A DNA stretch of 64,000 nucleotides from Globodera rostochiensis (Eukaryota; Nematoda; Chromadorea; Rhabditida; Heteroderidae), in NCBI GenBank assembly GCA_018350325.1, contig JAEVLN010000036.1:70103-134102 (forward strand). Reading direction: 5' to 3'. The notes under the pieces are model-generated. The model was not told where the DNA came from. It did not search any database and saw only the letters and a program-made list of their open reading frames with translations. Position numbers and translations under genes: made by a program. Positions 13,399 to 26,770 of this stretch are shown here, piece after piece; position 1 is the stretch's first letter, and each line of letters opens with the position of its first letter.

Positions 13399-13579
13399 TC
13401 GGTACTTTTTCGGTACTCAAATTTTTTCGGTCGGTTCTTTTCAGTAAAGCACCGAAAAAGTACCGGTACCGTTAAGTTTCGGTACTTTCCAAAAAGGTTC
13501 GGTCGGTACTTTTTGGAAAAGTACCGACACCAAAAGTACCGAAAACCCCGAAAAAGCGTCGGTACTTTCCCGTACCGTC
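13399..13579. repeat. Self-complementary array of GGTACTTTT / AAAAGTACC motifs
   Basis: About ten copies of (TC)GGTACTTTT or its complement are arranged so that the 5' half pairs with the 3' half. Spacers vary, so it is neither a simple microsatellite nor a clean two-arm palindrome. The architecture matches the CTGTTC/GAACAG arrays inside the hAT-like element at 53.5-54.6 kb but uses another motif. No target duplication was identified. Confidence 0.65.
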
Positions 13580-13706
13580 TGATCTCTACTCGTAACAATC
13601 AATAAAATTAATAATAAGTAAAGTCAAATAAACTAACAAAACAAGTCATCCGTAATATATAATTTTCTAATTTTTTTATTCTTTTTGGATCTCAAATTCA
13701 GAAAGA

Positions 13707-13724
13707 GGGGGGGGGGGGGGGGGG
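13707..13724. repeat. Homopolymer of 18 G
   Basis: An uninterrupted run of 18 G in AT-rich DNA. The length is likely to vary or be mis-called. Confidence 0.9.
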
Positions 13725-14625
13725 AACTGCATCAGAAAAAGACTGAATTCAACCTCTCCACACAATTTTCATACTACTTCAGCTGGCGAAAACTTTTTTG
13801 AGAAAAAAACATAGGAGGACCCTTTTAATATTGTAAAATTTGTAGTTTTGGACCGTTTTCTTAACAAATCCCATTAAACCATAAAAATTTGTCCCCTAAA
13901 ATGATTTTGGAGAAAATTTTCTTCTGGAAAAATTATCCATTTTCCCCAGTGGCCAAAGAAATGAAATTTGGATTCGAATTTAATAGGGGCGGGGGATTAT
14001 TAGAGGTGCTGGGATTATTACAGGGGGTGGGATTAAAACAGTAGATATGGTAATTCATTTTGCAAGATATTTAAAACGAATTTTGGTACTTGCGGGTTAT
14101 AAAACCTCGAACCAAAACTCATTTAAAAATTTGGGTCGAGAAACAACAAGAATATGTCCTTCAATTTATCGGATTATTTGTAGTTTAGTTTTTTTATGAA
14201 TTTGATCACAAAATATAAACTCTCATTTAAAATTTTACTGACTTATTTTCATATAATTTACAAAATTGATAATTTATATAAAGCCACTTTATAATATCTT
14301 AATTGAGGTTTTAATTTAACATTTTTTACAATGGTGGGTCGGCAAAACGGTGATTTTTCCGATCCTTTTAGCTACCAAAGCGTGCTGGATATATTTTAAT
14401 ATTTTATTTTGATTTTATCTGATTCAGAGCATGTACTGACAGAAAGATGCTGTGCCTCCAAATTTTGTCACAAAATTTCGGGATCGCCTGACGGTCGACC
14501 CGTTTTTTTGCATTTATTCTTTGCATTTTAACCTATGTGTTTTTATTGATTTGAATTTTTTAAAACATATAATAATATTTATGTTGTTAGGTTATTATAG
14601 TTTTTTTGATAATTAACAGGGGGAT

Positions 14626-15310
14626 GTTTGCAGAAACTAGTGTCGGACATAATTCGGCAACGAATGGTCGATAGGCTGAGGGTTGATGAACGGTTATTTC
14701 TGTTTTGATCCCAAAAACCGGTTGCGATTTTTGCTATTTTTGTCGTTTGGTTATGTTACCTAATGGAGAAATCTTGAGCAAAGCACCTAAATTGTTCTTT
14801 CAGAATTAATAATATAAAATTAGTAAATTCTTACAACAAGTTGGCACGCCTGACTGTACACAACCTTCGAGTCAAAATCTCTATTCTCGAACTTAAAACA
14901 AAAAAACTTTTGATGATTCTTCATTTGGTATTAGATTAACTGAATAGCAGTAAATAAAAAAATTGACTACGAAGATAAATAAAGTGCAAAAACTAGAAAG
15001 TCGATGATACTAAGAGGTTCATTTTTAGTTTTATTGTAAAAGGAATTTTTTAAAGAAAGGCAGAAATATTTTTTACAAACTTTTTAGTATAAAAATAAAG
15101 AACTATGAAATAGTTCCTATAAAATCGCTAAGACACTCGCGGTGAGCTAAAGAATCGTCGCGGTTTTTTGTTATTGTAGGCATTGAAATGGGGATCTCAA
15201 ATACCGTTATAGCTAGCTTTTAAGTTTTGTTTTAATTATTTTAAATAACGATTATAACTTTTATAATTAACGGAAGCAGCCTTTCTTTTGCCTTGAAATT
15301 TTTTAATATA
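14626..15310. repeat. Dispersed repeat family C, copy 1
   Basis: Matches about 25,095-26,100 over several hundred bases, including GGTCGATAGGCTGAGGGTTG, GGTTGATGAACGGTTATTTC, GGCACGCCTGA and the downstream CACTCGCGGTGAGCTAAA and CGGAACGCAGCC-like segments. The copies differ by many small indels, so it is an old duplication. No conserved ORF. Confidence 0.6.
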
Positions 15311-16089
15311 TTAGGTTTCAAAATGTATTTTTTTGTAGAATTATTTTGCATTTTTGTTTGCTTTTTAAAATTGTTCAACTTTTTTCAATTAATCACTATT
15401 AAATTTAAGAAATTTCTATAATGCAATTTTTGTTATCTATAAAAAAATAATCTTTTTACCTTTTATTGCCTAATTAATCTATAGTTTTAAATGATAATAA
15501 TAAAGGGTATAAAATTTATTGCTTGCTTTATTCAAACAGGAGAAAATGGGAAATATTTTATTCGACTTTTTCTTATATTGAAATATTTGACTCACTAAAA
15601 CATTTTAATAAAAATAGTTAAATTTACGCACAACGGCATTCTAAAAAGGAACTTGTTGCTTTTAAAGAAAAACTCGCTTTGGCTCCAATTACGGCATAAA
15701 ACATGCCATAGATGTGGTTTTGTTCCGGCTTGCAATACAATAATGTACGTTGTAAAATTATCGTATTTTTTATATTAGATTGTATATTTATTACATATGT
15801 AGTGAATTTTATATAAACTTTCTCATTTATAATATAAGAAATCCAAATGAATCTTTATCTGTCATCTTTAATATTAATTTCTGTTATTTAAGAATTAAAA
15901 TTTTACAATAGTGGGTATATTAAATAATTTAATTTTATTTTATCTGATTCAGAGCATGTACAGAAAGATGCAGGCCGATCAAGCCGTTTTTTGCATTTAT
16001 TCCTTTAAATGAATTGTGAACAATAATGTTAGGTTATTAGGTATGCCTTTTGCCTTTTTTTGATAATTAATGTTTTTGAAGCCATTTTA

Positions 16090-16240
16090 ACAATTGTTTT
16101 TTAAGTTTTAATATTATGCCAAAACGCGTGTTATATTTATTGATGCACACCGCTGCCAAACTCTAAAATCTCATGGTAGTATACTCGTCCGTAAATTGGC
16201 CAAAGTGATGTCCAGTCTGCAAAGGGCAAGCGTCCCGTGG
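16090..16240. repeat. Repeat family D, copy 1
   Basis: A block of about 90 bp of medium GC (CCAAACTC...AAATCTCATGGT...GGCCAAAGT...TGTCCAGTCT) shared with about 19,790-19,990. Neither copy keeps a common long ORF. Confidence 0.55.
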
Positions 16241-16309
16241 GTGGGCGAAAGTTTAAAAAATAATTTGATTTATTAGTTTATTTTCTTATTTTCCATGTCC
16301 AGGGGTTAG

Positions 16310-17430
16310 CAATTTTGAGTTTTTTCCAAAATTATTGGTTAAATATATATAATTTATATTACCACCAAACCCGCGTTATTAATCTATTTTTAGTCATTAT
16401 TTTACAATTGAGAATTAAAGGACTTTATTCACCACTTTTCATTCAATCTCTTTATGCAGGTTCAGTTCTCCTCCGAAAAGTTTATTTATTTTTTGCTTTT
16501 TTAGAAACCATTTTTTGTTTTCATTTAATATTTCTTACATTTTTAAAAATTAAACAAAATATTTTTAAGGTAATTGGTATTTTAAGTCGTAAATAAGGTT
16601 TAATTTTTTGCTTAAGTTTAGTCACATCAATCGCAATATTGCTATTTTCAAATATTCGAGATTAATAGACCTTCCATCGCACTAAGTATTCGGGTTGCCT
16701 GTTAGATTTGTTTAAATACTCTTTTTTGAGACTGATTATATTTTCTATAACGTGTTTTAATATATGGGCTCTCTTTTTGAGACTGATTTTTATTACAACG
16801 TGTTTTAATATTTGGGTTTTTGCAATTTCTGTATCTGGCGTTTTTTATTTTACATCATTTTGCACCTGTTCTATAATTTAAGGACAAATATTTTTCGCAG
16901 CCATTTTTATATTTGTTTTATTTTATACGTGTTGTTTTTTTGCATTTGGCATTTTTAATGGGATGCGCACCCTTTCGTTTTTAATTTTTTTGGCGCGCAG
17001 TTAACTTTTAATTATTTCATTTTTTGGGTTCCTCGCCCGTTTGCCGTTTATTTTTTCTTGCGCTTATTAACCATTCATAATGTCTTTTGTAAAACATACA
17101 CTTGAATTTTACAATTTATACAATATATTTGATACCATTATTCGTTTTTGTATCAAGGAGAAAAAATCATTTTGTTGCTCTGTATTTTTTAAAGCTTCGA
17201 GGATTTTTTCAATTGTTTGGCTTGCGTTTGCCCCTCTATTCCAAGATTTCAAGCAATTTAAAGGTAAGATTTGTTTTTTATTCGGCTTCTGGTGAAGATT
17301 AAGTGGCCGGTGGTTTTAACCAGCTTCGTGTGTTTCGTTACACTGAATTTGTTTATTTGGTTTTGATTTTAACAGACGTTAAACATTGTTTCGCTGCAGC
17401 CGCCCTTTAATATTTACTTTATTTAATGTC
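16310..17430. repeat. Dispersed repeat family B, copy 2 (longest left copy)
   Basis: Carries the full block order of family B: ACCACCAAACCCGCGTTATT, TTTAGTCACATCAATCGC, TTTTTTGAGACTGATTAT, GCGCGCAGTTAAC and TTTGGCTTGCGTTTGCCC. ORFs at 16,315-16,596 and 17,080-17,302 lie here, but the equivalent positions in other copies are frame-disrupted, so they are not called genes. Confidence 0.6.
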
Positions 17431-17469
17431 TCTCATTAGATTCACATCAACATTATGTTAATCTTGTTG

Positions 17470-17850
17470 TTTTTAAATTATCTGTCGCAGTGCCGGTGTG
17501 GCTTGGTACCGTAATTAAGTTGAATATTTTTTTATATTTAATTTAATTAATACTTTGATACAAAGAATTTTATTCTGCTTTTTGGTTTTTTCTCTTGTTT
17601 GATAAATTAAATAAGATTTGTTCGGGAATTCCACCTTTCGAAACGTGCGCCAAGATTTTATCTATTCATTAAATTGCTAATAAAATTTTGTTTGCGAAGC
17701 TTAAATCTAGTTTAAATTAATTAAGAAAAATATTAATTATATGATTTATTTGGATTTTTTTCAACTTTTTTTTAAATCGCTAAAAACAACAAATTTGCTA
17801 CGCATTTCCTTTTATATTTTAATATTTCGTAATCATCTGATGTATTGTTA
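17470..17850. repeat. Repeat family E, copy 1
   Basis: Shares TTTAATTTAATTAATACT, GATACAAAGAA, TGTTCGGGA.TTCCACCTTT and GAAACGTGCGCCAAGATTTT with about 20,690-21,060. A short fragment recurs at 52,780-52,840. Confidence 0.55.
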
Positions 17851-18719
17851 CATTATTTTTAGATAAATCTTTAATTGAAAATATTTATTTGCACCATTTT
17901 ATTTTATTTTGTTAATTTTAGCTTTATTTTAGTTTAAATTTTTTAAAAATAATTTTATCGTAGCATCAATAATCATTATTAATGTAATGTAAAATATCAT
18001 ATTAAAAATTACAAAAGTGGCTCTCTGGTCACGCAATTTTTCATTGTAGTCAGCCCAAATCAGCGCATCAACAAGAGCTTTCCGTTCGGTGCGTCCAAAT
18101 CTATTTAATTAATATTTAATAAACTTTTCCACATTGTTTTAAATTTTCAAAAGCTACTAGTTATTTTAAACGAATGCTTCTCCCATTGTGCAGGTTTACG
18201 ATTTTTTTGAATTTTATATAGATTAGCTTAAAAGTATTAAATTTAGTTGTGTTTACATATGTGTAAATGATTTAATTTTATATTGTATTATTCGGATTTC
18301 TCGGTGGCGTGATTTGAGCATTTTTCTATAAACTTTGTATTTGTAACATTAGGCGTTGCAAGTCAATTCAACAGAGCATTGTTATATCATAAAAAGGTGT
18401 TTTCACAATTATCAATGGTTTTTTGCTATTAAATATTTAAAACATTTATTGTTTGGTATTTGATTGCAAATTTTTATTTTCGCTTTAATTTTATTGTTCT
18501 TTTAAATGCAATTCCTTTTATGGTCTTGAATCTCTTATTTTTAATCATAATTTTTAATATTTGTATATAATTTTAAATTTTTCAAAAGTGTGTTTCACAG
18601 CATGACATCAAAATTTATTAATCATTTAACAATATTATTAGTTATTTTGCGTTGATTTTATACATTACAATATTTTGAATAAATAAAATTATTGTCTATT
18701 TCCTCAAGAATAGTGCTTT
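17851..18719. other. AT-rich non-coding sequence, no gene seen
   Basis: No supported gene or structured element; scattered fragments of family G-like sequence occur at about 18,460-18,600. Confidence 0.45.
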
Positions 18720-19190
18720 TACAAAAGATAAATTCGTTGAGTTGTATTGTTGTATTTTATGTTTATAAGATTGTAATATTGCATGTGATGGTATCTTTTT
18801 CACATATTTTATCGCTAAATTGTTTATTTATTAGCTGAGAGAATTATTCTTTAATTTTATTAAATTCATGCAAATAGAACTGTTTCTACGATGCAAACTT
18901 GAGTTGCTAAACCTTTTCTCATAACAAATTTATATATGTTATTCATTATTTTTTATAGTTCTAACTCCCTCTTTAGCAATTTAATTTAATTAAATCAAGA
19001 TTGATTATCAAGTTTTAAAATTTCTCTGTTATTTTTAGTTTAATTCATACTTGTCCAAACCACCCAACGAACATTTCATTCTTCTGATGTAGTTGTATTA
19101 AATTATGGTATTTAATAAATATGGTCTTTATTATTTTATTAAGTGTATTAACCTTAAAGTTCGTATTTTTGGCTTTATTCAGTTGCATTA
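18720..19190. repeat. Dispersed repeat family A, copy 2
   Basis: Same ordered blocks as the 8.64-kb copy, including an intact GTTC-AACTCCCTCTTTAGC junction. Related copies of this site show what the hAT-like element at 53.5 kb inserted into. Confidence 0.6.
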
Positions 19191-19789
19191 ATTAATTCAG
19201 TTGTTATCGACTATTTTAGTTTTTATTAAATTTCATTCAACTTTTTTTTTAAATATGTTATTAAAGTAGTTGTTAAGTATGTTTAAGGTGTAGTCTGTGT
19301 TGTTCGTATCCAATTTATTGATTCACGCTTTTTTTTTTAAAAAATTAATATTTTATTTATTTATGAAAATTTTAGCAACAAATTAGATTCATCTAAATTA
19401 AGTCTGGCATTTGAGCATAATTTGTGGCAAGTGTGCTTATAATATAATGATTTTTGATTTACGTTACGTAATGTTTTTTCGAAATAAAAATTGATATTTT
19501 TACTATTTTTCATATCTTCCATTGATCGAGGATGCACAATCAATAGTTGTGGTTTTGTTCCGGCTTGCAATAGAATAATGCACGTTGTAAAATTATCGTC
19601 TTTTTTATATTAGATTGTATATTTAGTTCATATGTCATGGATTTTATATAAACTTTCTCATTTATTAATATAATTCTGAATTATTTACTTTTAATTAAAG
19701 ATTCAAATAAAACTTTATCTGTTAACAATTAAATTGTTGAACAATAATGTTAGTGTATTAGGTGTGCTTTTTTTGATAATTAATATTTT
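19191..19789. other. AT-rich non-coding sequence, no gene seen
   Basis: Contains short matches to the satellite unit (AAATTAAGTCTGG, GTGTGCTT near 19,390-19,440) and to 15,700-15,850 (CAATAGAATAATGCACGTTG). The 69-residue minus-strand ORF at 19,361-19,570 has no recognised domain. Confidence 0.4.
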
Positions 19790-19990
19790 TGACGCCATTT
19801 TATCAATTGTTATAAGTTTTAATATTATGCCCAAACGCATTTAATATGTAACTGATGCACCACCGCTACCAAACTCCAAAATCTCATGGTCTGGGTACTC
19901 ATCCGTGAATTGGCCAAAGTGGTGTCCAGTCTCCAAAAGGGTAACTTCTTACCGTTATAGCTAGCTTTTAAGTTTTGATTTAATTATTTC
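19790..19990. repeat. Repeat family D, copy 2
   Basis: Diverged match to 16,090-16,240, followed by the CCGTTATAGCTAGCTTTTAA segment that also occurs at about 15,200 and 23,440. Confidence 0.55.
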
Positions 19991-20104
19991 AAATAACGAT
20001 TATAACTTTTATAATTAACGGAACGCAGCCTTTCTTTTGCCTTGATTTTATTTATTATGCAAATTATTCATTAGGTTTAAAGAAACGGCTTAAAAAGATA
20101 TTTG

Positions 20105-20540
20105 AGTTTTTTCCAAAATCATTTGTTAAATATATATAATTTATATTACCACCAAACCCGCGTTATTAATCTATTTTTTAGTCATTATTTTACAATTGAG
20201 AATTAAAGGACTTTATTCACCACTTTTGCATTCACTCTCTTTATGCAGGTTCAGTTCTCCTCCAAAAAGTTTATTTATTTTTTGCTTTTTAGAAACCATC
20301 TTTGTTTCCATTTAATATTTCTTACATTTTAAAAATTAAACAAATATAATTTTAAGCTAATTGGTATTTTAAGTCGTAAATAAAGTTTAATTTTATGCGT
20401 AAGTTTAGTCACATCAATCGCAATATTTCTATTTTACAAATATTCGAGATTAATAGACCTTCCATCGCACTAAGTACTCTGCATTGCCGTTTAGGTTTCA
20501 CTTTTAAATACTCTTTTTTGAGACTGATTATTTTTTCTAT
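20105..20540. repeat. Dispersed repeat family B, copy 3 (partial)
   Basis: Matches the left half of the 16.3-kb copy, from the TTTTTTCCAAAAT and ACCACCAAACCCGCG blocks to the GAGACTGATTAT block. No intact ORF. Confidence 0.55.
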
Positions 20541-20689
20541 AAATGATAATGCTTAAACCGCAATTTAGTCTTTAATTACAATAATTATTGCAAGTTTAAT
20601 TTAAATGAATTCTCTTTTTAAATTATTTATGGTTGCAAATTTCTATTTTCGCTTTAATTTTTTTGGGAAATGCAATTAACTTTTGGTCT

Positions 20690-21060
20690 TGAAATGTGCC
20701 AAGCTGATGAATATTTTTTTAATATTTAATTTAATTAATACTGTGATACAAAGAAGTTTTATTCGATTCTTGTGCTTTTTTGTTTTTTCTTTTGTTTGAT
20801 AAATTAAATAAAATTTGTTCGGGAGTTCCACCTTTTGAAACGTGCGCCAAGATTTTATCTATTCTTTAAATTGCTAACAATTAAATCTAGTTTAAATTTA
20901 ATTCAAAGAAATATTAATTATATGATTTATTTGGATTTTTTATTAACTTTTTATTTTTTTAAATCGCTAAACAACAAATTTGCTACGCATTCCCTTTAAA
21001 ATTTTAATATTTCGTAATCATCTGATGTATTGTTGAAATATTTATTTTTTATTATATTTT
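20690..21060. repeat. Repeat family E, copy 2
   Basis: Diverged match to 17,470-17,850 with the same block order, including GAAACGTGCGCCAAGATTTT. Confidence 0.55.
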
Positions 21061-22249
21061 GTTCGCCGCGTGCGGACAGAGATGTTCATTACAAGTTACA
21101 CAGCAATTATTTATGGTCTCTTACCTTAGAAAATTTTATTTGTATTTATTTTTTAGTTTAATTTAATGATCAAATATATAGATTATAATTTTATATATGT
21201 TAAGTTTTTTATATTTTGGTAAACATCACTGAAGCGCGTTAAAAATAACTTTTTAATTGTTTTTTCTTAGATACAAAGTTGAAAATATATTATATATTTT
21301 AATATACATAAATTTGCAGGATGCAGAAAGAAGTTTTTTTCTCGATGTATAGTTTATAAATAAATGATGAAATCATTATTAAAATAATTTTCCGAACTGC
21401 TAGGGCAATATCCTCGAGATGAACTCTTAGCTGCTAACTGTCCCCTGTTATTAGGAGTTTGTTCAATTTCGGTAATTTCCGCGTATATAATTATTGCATT
21501 AGAATATTTTTGATTAATCTACAATTGATTATTGTTAATAATTATTCTCAGGCGCAAATAATACAATTTTTTAAATAAAAAAATATAATGTACTTTTTTT
21601 AATTGAGACAATTTAAAACGTATAGTATTAGCAGCTATTTGCTTTGATTTTATATATTATAGATTATGCATAAATAAATTACTGTCTATTCCTCAAGAAT
21701 AGCTCAAATTTTAAATATTAAATTAAATTAAGTTTGTTAATTAGTTTCTTCAATTATTTGTGCTATTTAATAAACCTAATTGTCCTTTATTTTAGGGGCA
21801 TTAAATATTTTTTAATTATTAGTCAAATCAGTTGAAACATGACCAATTTGTTTTATGGCAAAACATTGCAAAGAATATCATTTCAACGATTCACATTTTT
21901 TCATCTAATATTAAAAATAATTTTTAGGTTAATTTATTTGATAATGTAATCATTTTCATCCCTCTAATATGCCCCATGACCGGAAAAGAACTTTCTTCAT
22001 TTCAATTATTTTTTAAAATGTCAACCATTTAAATTATGATTATGCATTTCTTTGAATGAAATTAAATGATTGTTTTATGCTGCTGAAAAGAATAATACAT
22101 TTAAGGGACTAATTTTATTATAGATTCTGGTATTGACTAAACCTCCAACATTTAAGACTAAAAACCAAAAAGGGCAAACTAATATTTATCCGGAAAAAAG
22201 TTAATTGTAATTTTTTAACAATTCGCTTATTATTTTTAAAATGTAAAAT
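21061..22249. other. AT-rich non-coding sequence, no gene seen
   Basis: No gene recognised. A short less AT-rich patch at about 21,400-21,480 (GGGCAATATCCTCGAGATG) has no identified function. Confidence 0.45.
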
Positions 22250-22700
22250 TACAAAAGATAAATCCGTGGTCACGATTGTTTGTATTTATGTTTATAAGAT
22301 TGTAATATTGCATGTGAATGGTATTTTTTAGATATTTTATTATAAATTTTTTTATTTGCTGAAGTGATTAATTTTCTTTACTTTATTAAATTCATGTAGA
22401 TAGACATGTTTCTATTATGCAAACCTGAGTTGCTAAACCTTTTCTCATAATAAATTTTATTATATATCTTATTCATTAATTTTTATATTTCAAACTCCTT
22501 CTTTAGCAATTTATTTAATAATATAATTTAGAGCTCGCCATGGTTAGTTGATTATCAATTTTTAAAATTTCTCTATTATTTTTAGTTTAATTATACTTGT
22601 CCAAACCACCCAACGACCATTTCATTCTTCCGATGTAGTTGTAAATGGTATATAATTTTATTATTTTTATTAAGTGTATTATACCGCTAAGTTCGTATTT
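22250..22700. repeat. Dispersed repeat family A, copy 3
   Basis: Same block order as the copies at 8.64 and 18.72 kb with additional small deletions. Confidence 0.6.
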
Positions 22701-23479
22701 TTGTCGGTCTTCCTTGTATTATTTTAATTTTGTCTGTAAATAATTTTTATTATTTAATGAATTTGCTTTAACGCACTTTTTTAATTTACTTTTCATCAGA
22801 TGATTTTATAAAGAGACCTGCTATTTAAATTTGAATTAATTCAGTGGTTTCAATATTTTGCGAAATCACGGAAAAGTGCGTGCGTAATGAAAGGCAGCTT
22901 CAATTGGTTTCAAAATTGATTGCTTGCTTTATTCAAAAAGGAGAAAATTGGAAATATTTTTTATTCGACTTTTGCTTTTATTGAATAGATTTTAATATTT
23001 TTTTTTCTTCGATTGTTGTGCCTTTAAGCAGTTTTTATGGACGAAAGTTTTGATTTCTTAGCGAAATAAATAAAATTTATATAAAGCCACTTTATAAATC
23101 GTAATTTGAAGTTTTAATTTAACATGCAAAAGAGTGATTTTTCTGACTCTTTTAGCTCCCAAAGAGTGCTGGATATATATTAATATTTTAATTTGATTTA
23201 ATAGGGTTCAGAGCATGTGCTAAAAGATGATGGACTGACGGTTTGAGCAGTTTTTGCATGTATTCTCTGCATTCTAAGCTATGCCTTTCTTTAATTTGAA
23301 GGATTTTAATACCTATTATTATATTTATGTTGTTAGGTAATTATAGTTTTCTTTGATAATGAATGTTTTTGACGCTATTTTAACAATTGTTTTATGTTTA
23401 ATATATATTTTATTGGAATTGGAGATCTTTAATCCATATTACCGTTATAGCTAGCTTTTAAGTTTTGTTTTAATTATTT

Positions 23480-24440
23480 CAAATAACGATCACCAAACCC
23501 GCGTTATTAATCTATTTTTTAGTCATTATTTTACAATTGAGAATTAAAGGACTCTATTCGCCACTTTAACATATACTCTCTTTGAATTGGTATTTTAAGT
23601 CGTAAATAAGGTTTAATTGTATGCTTAAGTTTAGTCACATCGATCGCAATATTGCTATTTTACAAATATTCGAGATTAATAGTCCTTCCATTTAACTAAG
23701 TACTCCGCATTGCCGTTTAGGTTTCACTTTTAAATACACTTTTTTGAGACTGATTATTTTTTCTATAACGTGTTTTAATATTTGGGTTCTTGCAATTTCT
23801 GTATGTGGCGTTTTTTGTTTAAATCATTTAAAGCTAAAATTTTTCGCAGCAATTTTTATCATTTTACTATTATTTTTTCAACGTCTTGTTTTTCCGCATT
23901 CGGCCTTTGTAATGGGTTGCGCACCCTCTCGTTGTTAATTTTTCTGGCGCGCAGTAATAACTTTTGAATATTTTTTTTTGTTGGGTTCCTTACCCGTTTG
24001 CAGTTTATTTTTTCTTGCGCTTATTAACCACTCATAATGTCTTTTGTACTTATAACATACATTCTTTTACAATTTATAAATTATATTTGATACCATTATT
24101 CGTTTTTGTATCGATGGAGAAAGGATTATTTTTTTTTCTGTATTTTTTAAAGCTTCGATGATCTTTTTCAATTGTTTGGCTTGCGTTTGCCCTTCACTTT
24201 CAAGATTTCAAGCAATTTAATTTACCAGGTGAGATTAGTTTTATTCGGCTTTTAGTGAAGGTTAAGTGGCCGGTGCTTTTGATCTGCTGCGTGTGTTTCG
24301 TTTCACTAAATTTGTTTATTTGTTTTGATTTGACCAGACGTTTAAAATTGTTTTGCTGCTGCCGCCCTTTGATATTCAATTTATTTTATATATATCATTA
24401 GATTTAACTCAACATTATGTAAAAACAATTTAATTTTTAT
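23480..24440. repeat. Dispersed repeat family B, copy 4
   Basis: Contains the left blocks (ACCAAACCCGCGTTATTAAT) and right blocks (TTTGGCTTGCGTTTGCCCTT, AAGTGGCCGGTGCTTTTGAT). Overlapping 61-65-residue ORFs at 23,744-24,161 do not keep one frame across copies. Confidence 0.55.
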
Positions 24441-25094
24441 TTTTTACGTCATTGTAAATATATTATTTTTTTGTAACACCTTTATTCCCGTTATCTTTGT
24501 TTCTTCCAATTCATTGTCGCAAACTCATCAACAATTTCGACTGTTGCTCGATTGGCATAATAAAAACAAAATTTCTTTAAGATAAGCAAATAAAATAGAT
24601 AAATACTTAATAATATATGTTATTTATATTGAACACTTTCATCAAGCTAAATTAGTTGCAAATGTCGCTTTTCTTATTACAGTAATTATGCTTATTTTTG
24701 TATAGGTTTAGTTTATTAATGCTTTACAATAATTATAAGTCGGCATCATTTATATTGAAATATGTTTACATATTGAAATATGTTTACCTTTTTCCCGAAT
24801 ATGGAATTATTTTTATAATAATTTTTTTTCTCATCTATGTTTATATAGGTAGCAGACCTCACTGTAAAACTTAGGTAATTAAAGCCTTTAGTTGAATATT
24901 GATTTAGAATGTTTAATTTTTGAAGCGTCGGTTAAGCAAACAAATAAATTTTATGTTTTATAAGATTGTAATATTGCATGTGATGGTATCTTTGTTCATT
25001 ATCGTTAAATTTTTTTATTTATTTACTAAATATTTTTAGTTATGGCTTTTCATTTTTATGATATTTTTGTATAAAAAAGTACTTTAGTTAATAA

Positions 25095-26100
25095 TCAACA
25101 GAAGGATGTTTGCAGAAACTAGTGCCGGACATAATTCAGAGCGAATGGTCGATAGGCTGAGGGTTGATGAACGGTTATTTCTGTTTCGATCCCAAAAACT
25201 GGTGCGATTTTTAATATTTTTTGCCGGTTGGTTGTGTTGCTCCAAATGGAGAAATTTTAAGCATGGCACCTAAATTGTTATTTCAGAATTATTAAATATA
25301 AAAATTAGGAAATTCTACAATAGGTTGGCACGCCTGAAAGTACACGACTGTTGAGCCAAATGCAAAAAAAACTCAATTCTCGAACAAAAAATCCATTTTT
25401 TAAATAAAAAACTTTTGATGATTCCTCTATTGGCATTAGATTATACTAATTAGAAGTAAATAAAAAAATTGATTACAAATATAAATAAAGTGCAAAAACT
25501 AGAAGTCGATGATACTAAAAGGTTCATCTTTTGGTTTATTCATTTTTCTTAAGGAATTTTTAAAAGAAAGGCAGAAAACAAACTTTTTAGTATTAAAATA
25601 AAGAACTATGAAATGTTCTATAAAATCGCTCAAAAACACTCGCGGTGAGCTAAAACATGATTTTCGTTGATTTTTGGTGTTTTGTTTTTTTCCACAGAAA
25701 GTTCAATATAATAATTATTTTGGTTAAATTAAATTTTTTATTTTTTTAGCAACCAGAAAGTCGACGGATATATTTTGATATTTTAGCTTTTATACTATAA
25801 TTAATTGTTTAAAAGTTTAAAAATAATATTTTTTTAGTTTATTTTCATATTTTCCATGTCCTGGGGTACAATGTGTGTTAACCTTGGTTAATTGAACTAT
25901 AGTTTTTATTGTTGATTTTTTTTTGTTTCTTCGATTTTCGTGGTTTTTTGTTATTGTAGACATGGCCGCGCTGCATACCGGACTAGCCAGCTTTTATGTT
26001 TAGTTTTAATTATTTCAAATAACGAGTATAACTTTTATGATTAACGAACGGAACGCAGCCTTTCTTTTGCCTTGAAATTTTTTTATATATTATGCAAATC
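25095..26100. repeat. Dispersed repeat family C, copy 2
   Basis: Diverged copy of 14,626-15,310 with an AT-rich insertion before the CTTTCTTTTGCCTTGAAATT end. Confidence 0.55.
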
Positions 26101-26129
26101 AACAGTTCTACTTCAGAAGATCATTTTTT

Positions 26130-26770
26130 TGCTTTTTTAGAAGCCGTCTGTTGCTATTTAATATTTCTTACATTTTTTAAATTAAACGAAAATATAATTT
26201 TAAGGTTATGGGGTATTTTAAGTCGTAAATAAGGTTTATTGTATGCTTAAGTTTAGTCACATCGATCGCAATATTGATTTTACAAATATTCGAGATTAAT
26301 AGACCTTCCACTGTACTGAGTACTGCGCATGCCGTTTAGGGTTTGCTTTTAAAATTTAAATACTCTTTTTTGAGACTGATTATTTTTTCTATAACGTGTT
26401 TCAATATTTGGGTTCTTGCAATTTTTGCATGTGGCGTTTTTTAGTTTTCGATGATCTTTTTCAATTGTTTGGCTTGCGTTTGCCCTTCACTTTCAAGATT
26501 TAAGCAATTTAATTGACCAGGTGAGATTAGTTTTTATTCGGCTTTTAGTGAAGGTTAAGTGGCCGGTGCTTTTGATCTGCTGCGTGTGTTTCGTTTCACT
26601 AAATTTGTTTATTTGTTTTGATTTGACCAGACGTTTAAAATTGTTTTGCTGCTGCCGCCCTTTGATATTCAATTTATTTTATATATATCATTAGATTTAC
26701 CTCAATTTTATGCAAAAACAATTTTATTTTTATTTTTTACGTCATTGTGATTGCTCGAATGGCATAATAA
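26130..26770. repeat. Dispersed repeat family B, copy 5 (internally deleted)
   Basis: The left block series runs to GGCGTTTTTTAGTTT and then jumps directly to the right-half block GATGATCTTTTTCAATTGTTTGG, so about 0.35 kb present in the 23.5-kb copy is missing. The right half is nearly identical to 24,155-24,440. Confidence 0.55.

Noticed and set aside
17080..17302. Overlapping 66-71-aa ORFs in repeat family B
   Set aside because: Other copies of the same repeat have frame-disrupting indels at these positions.
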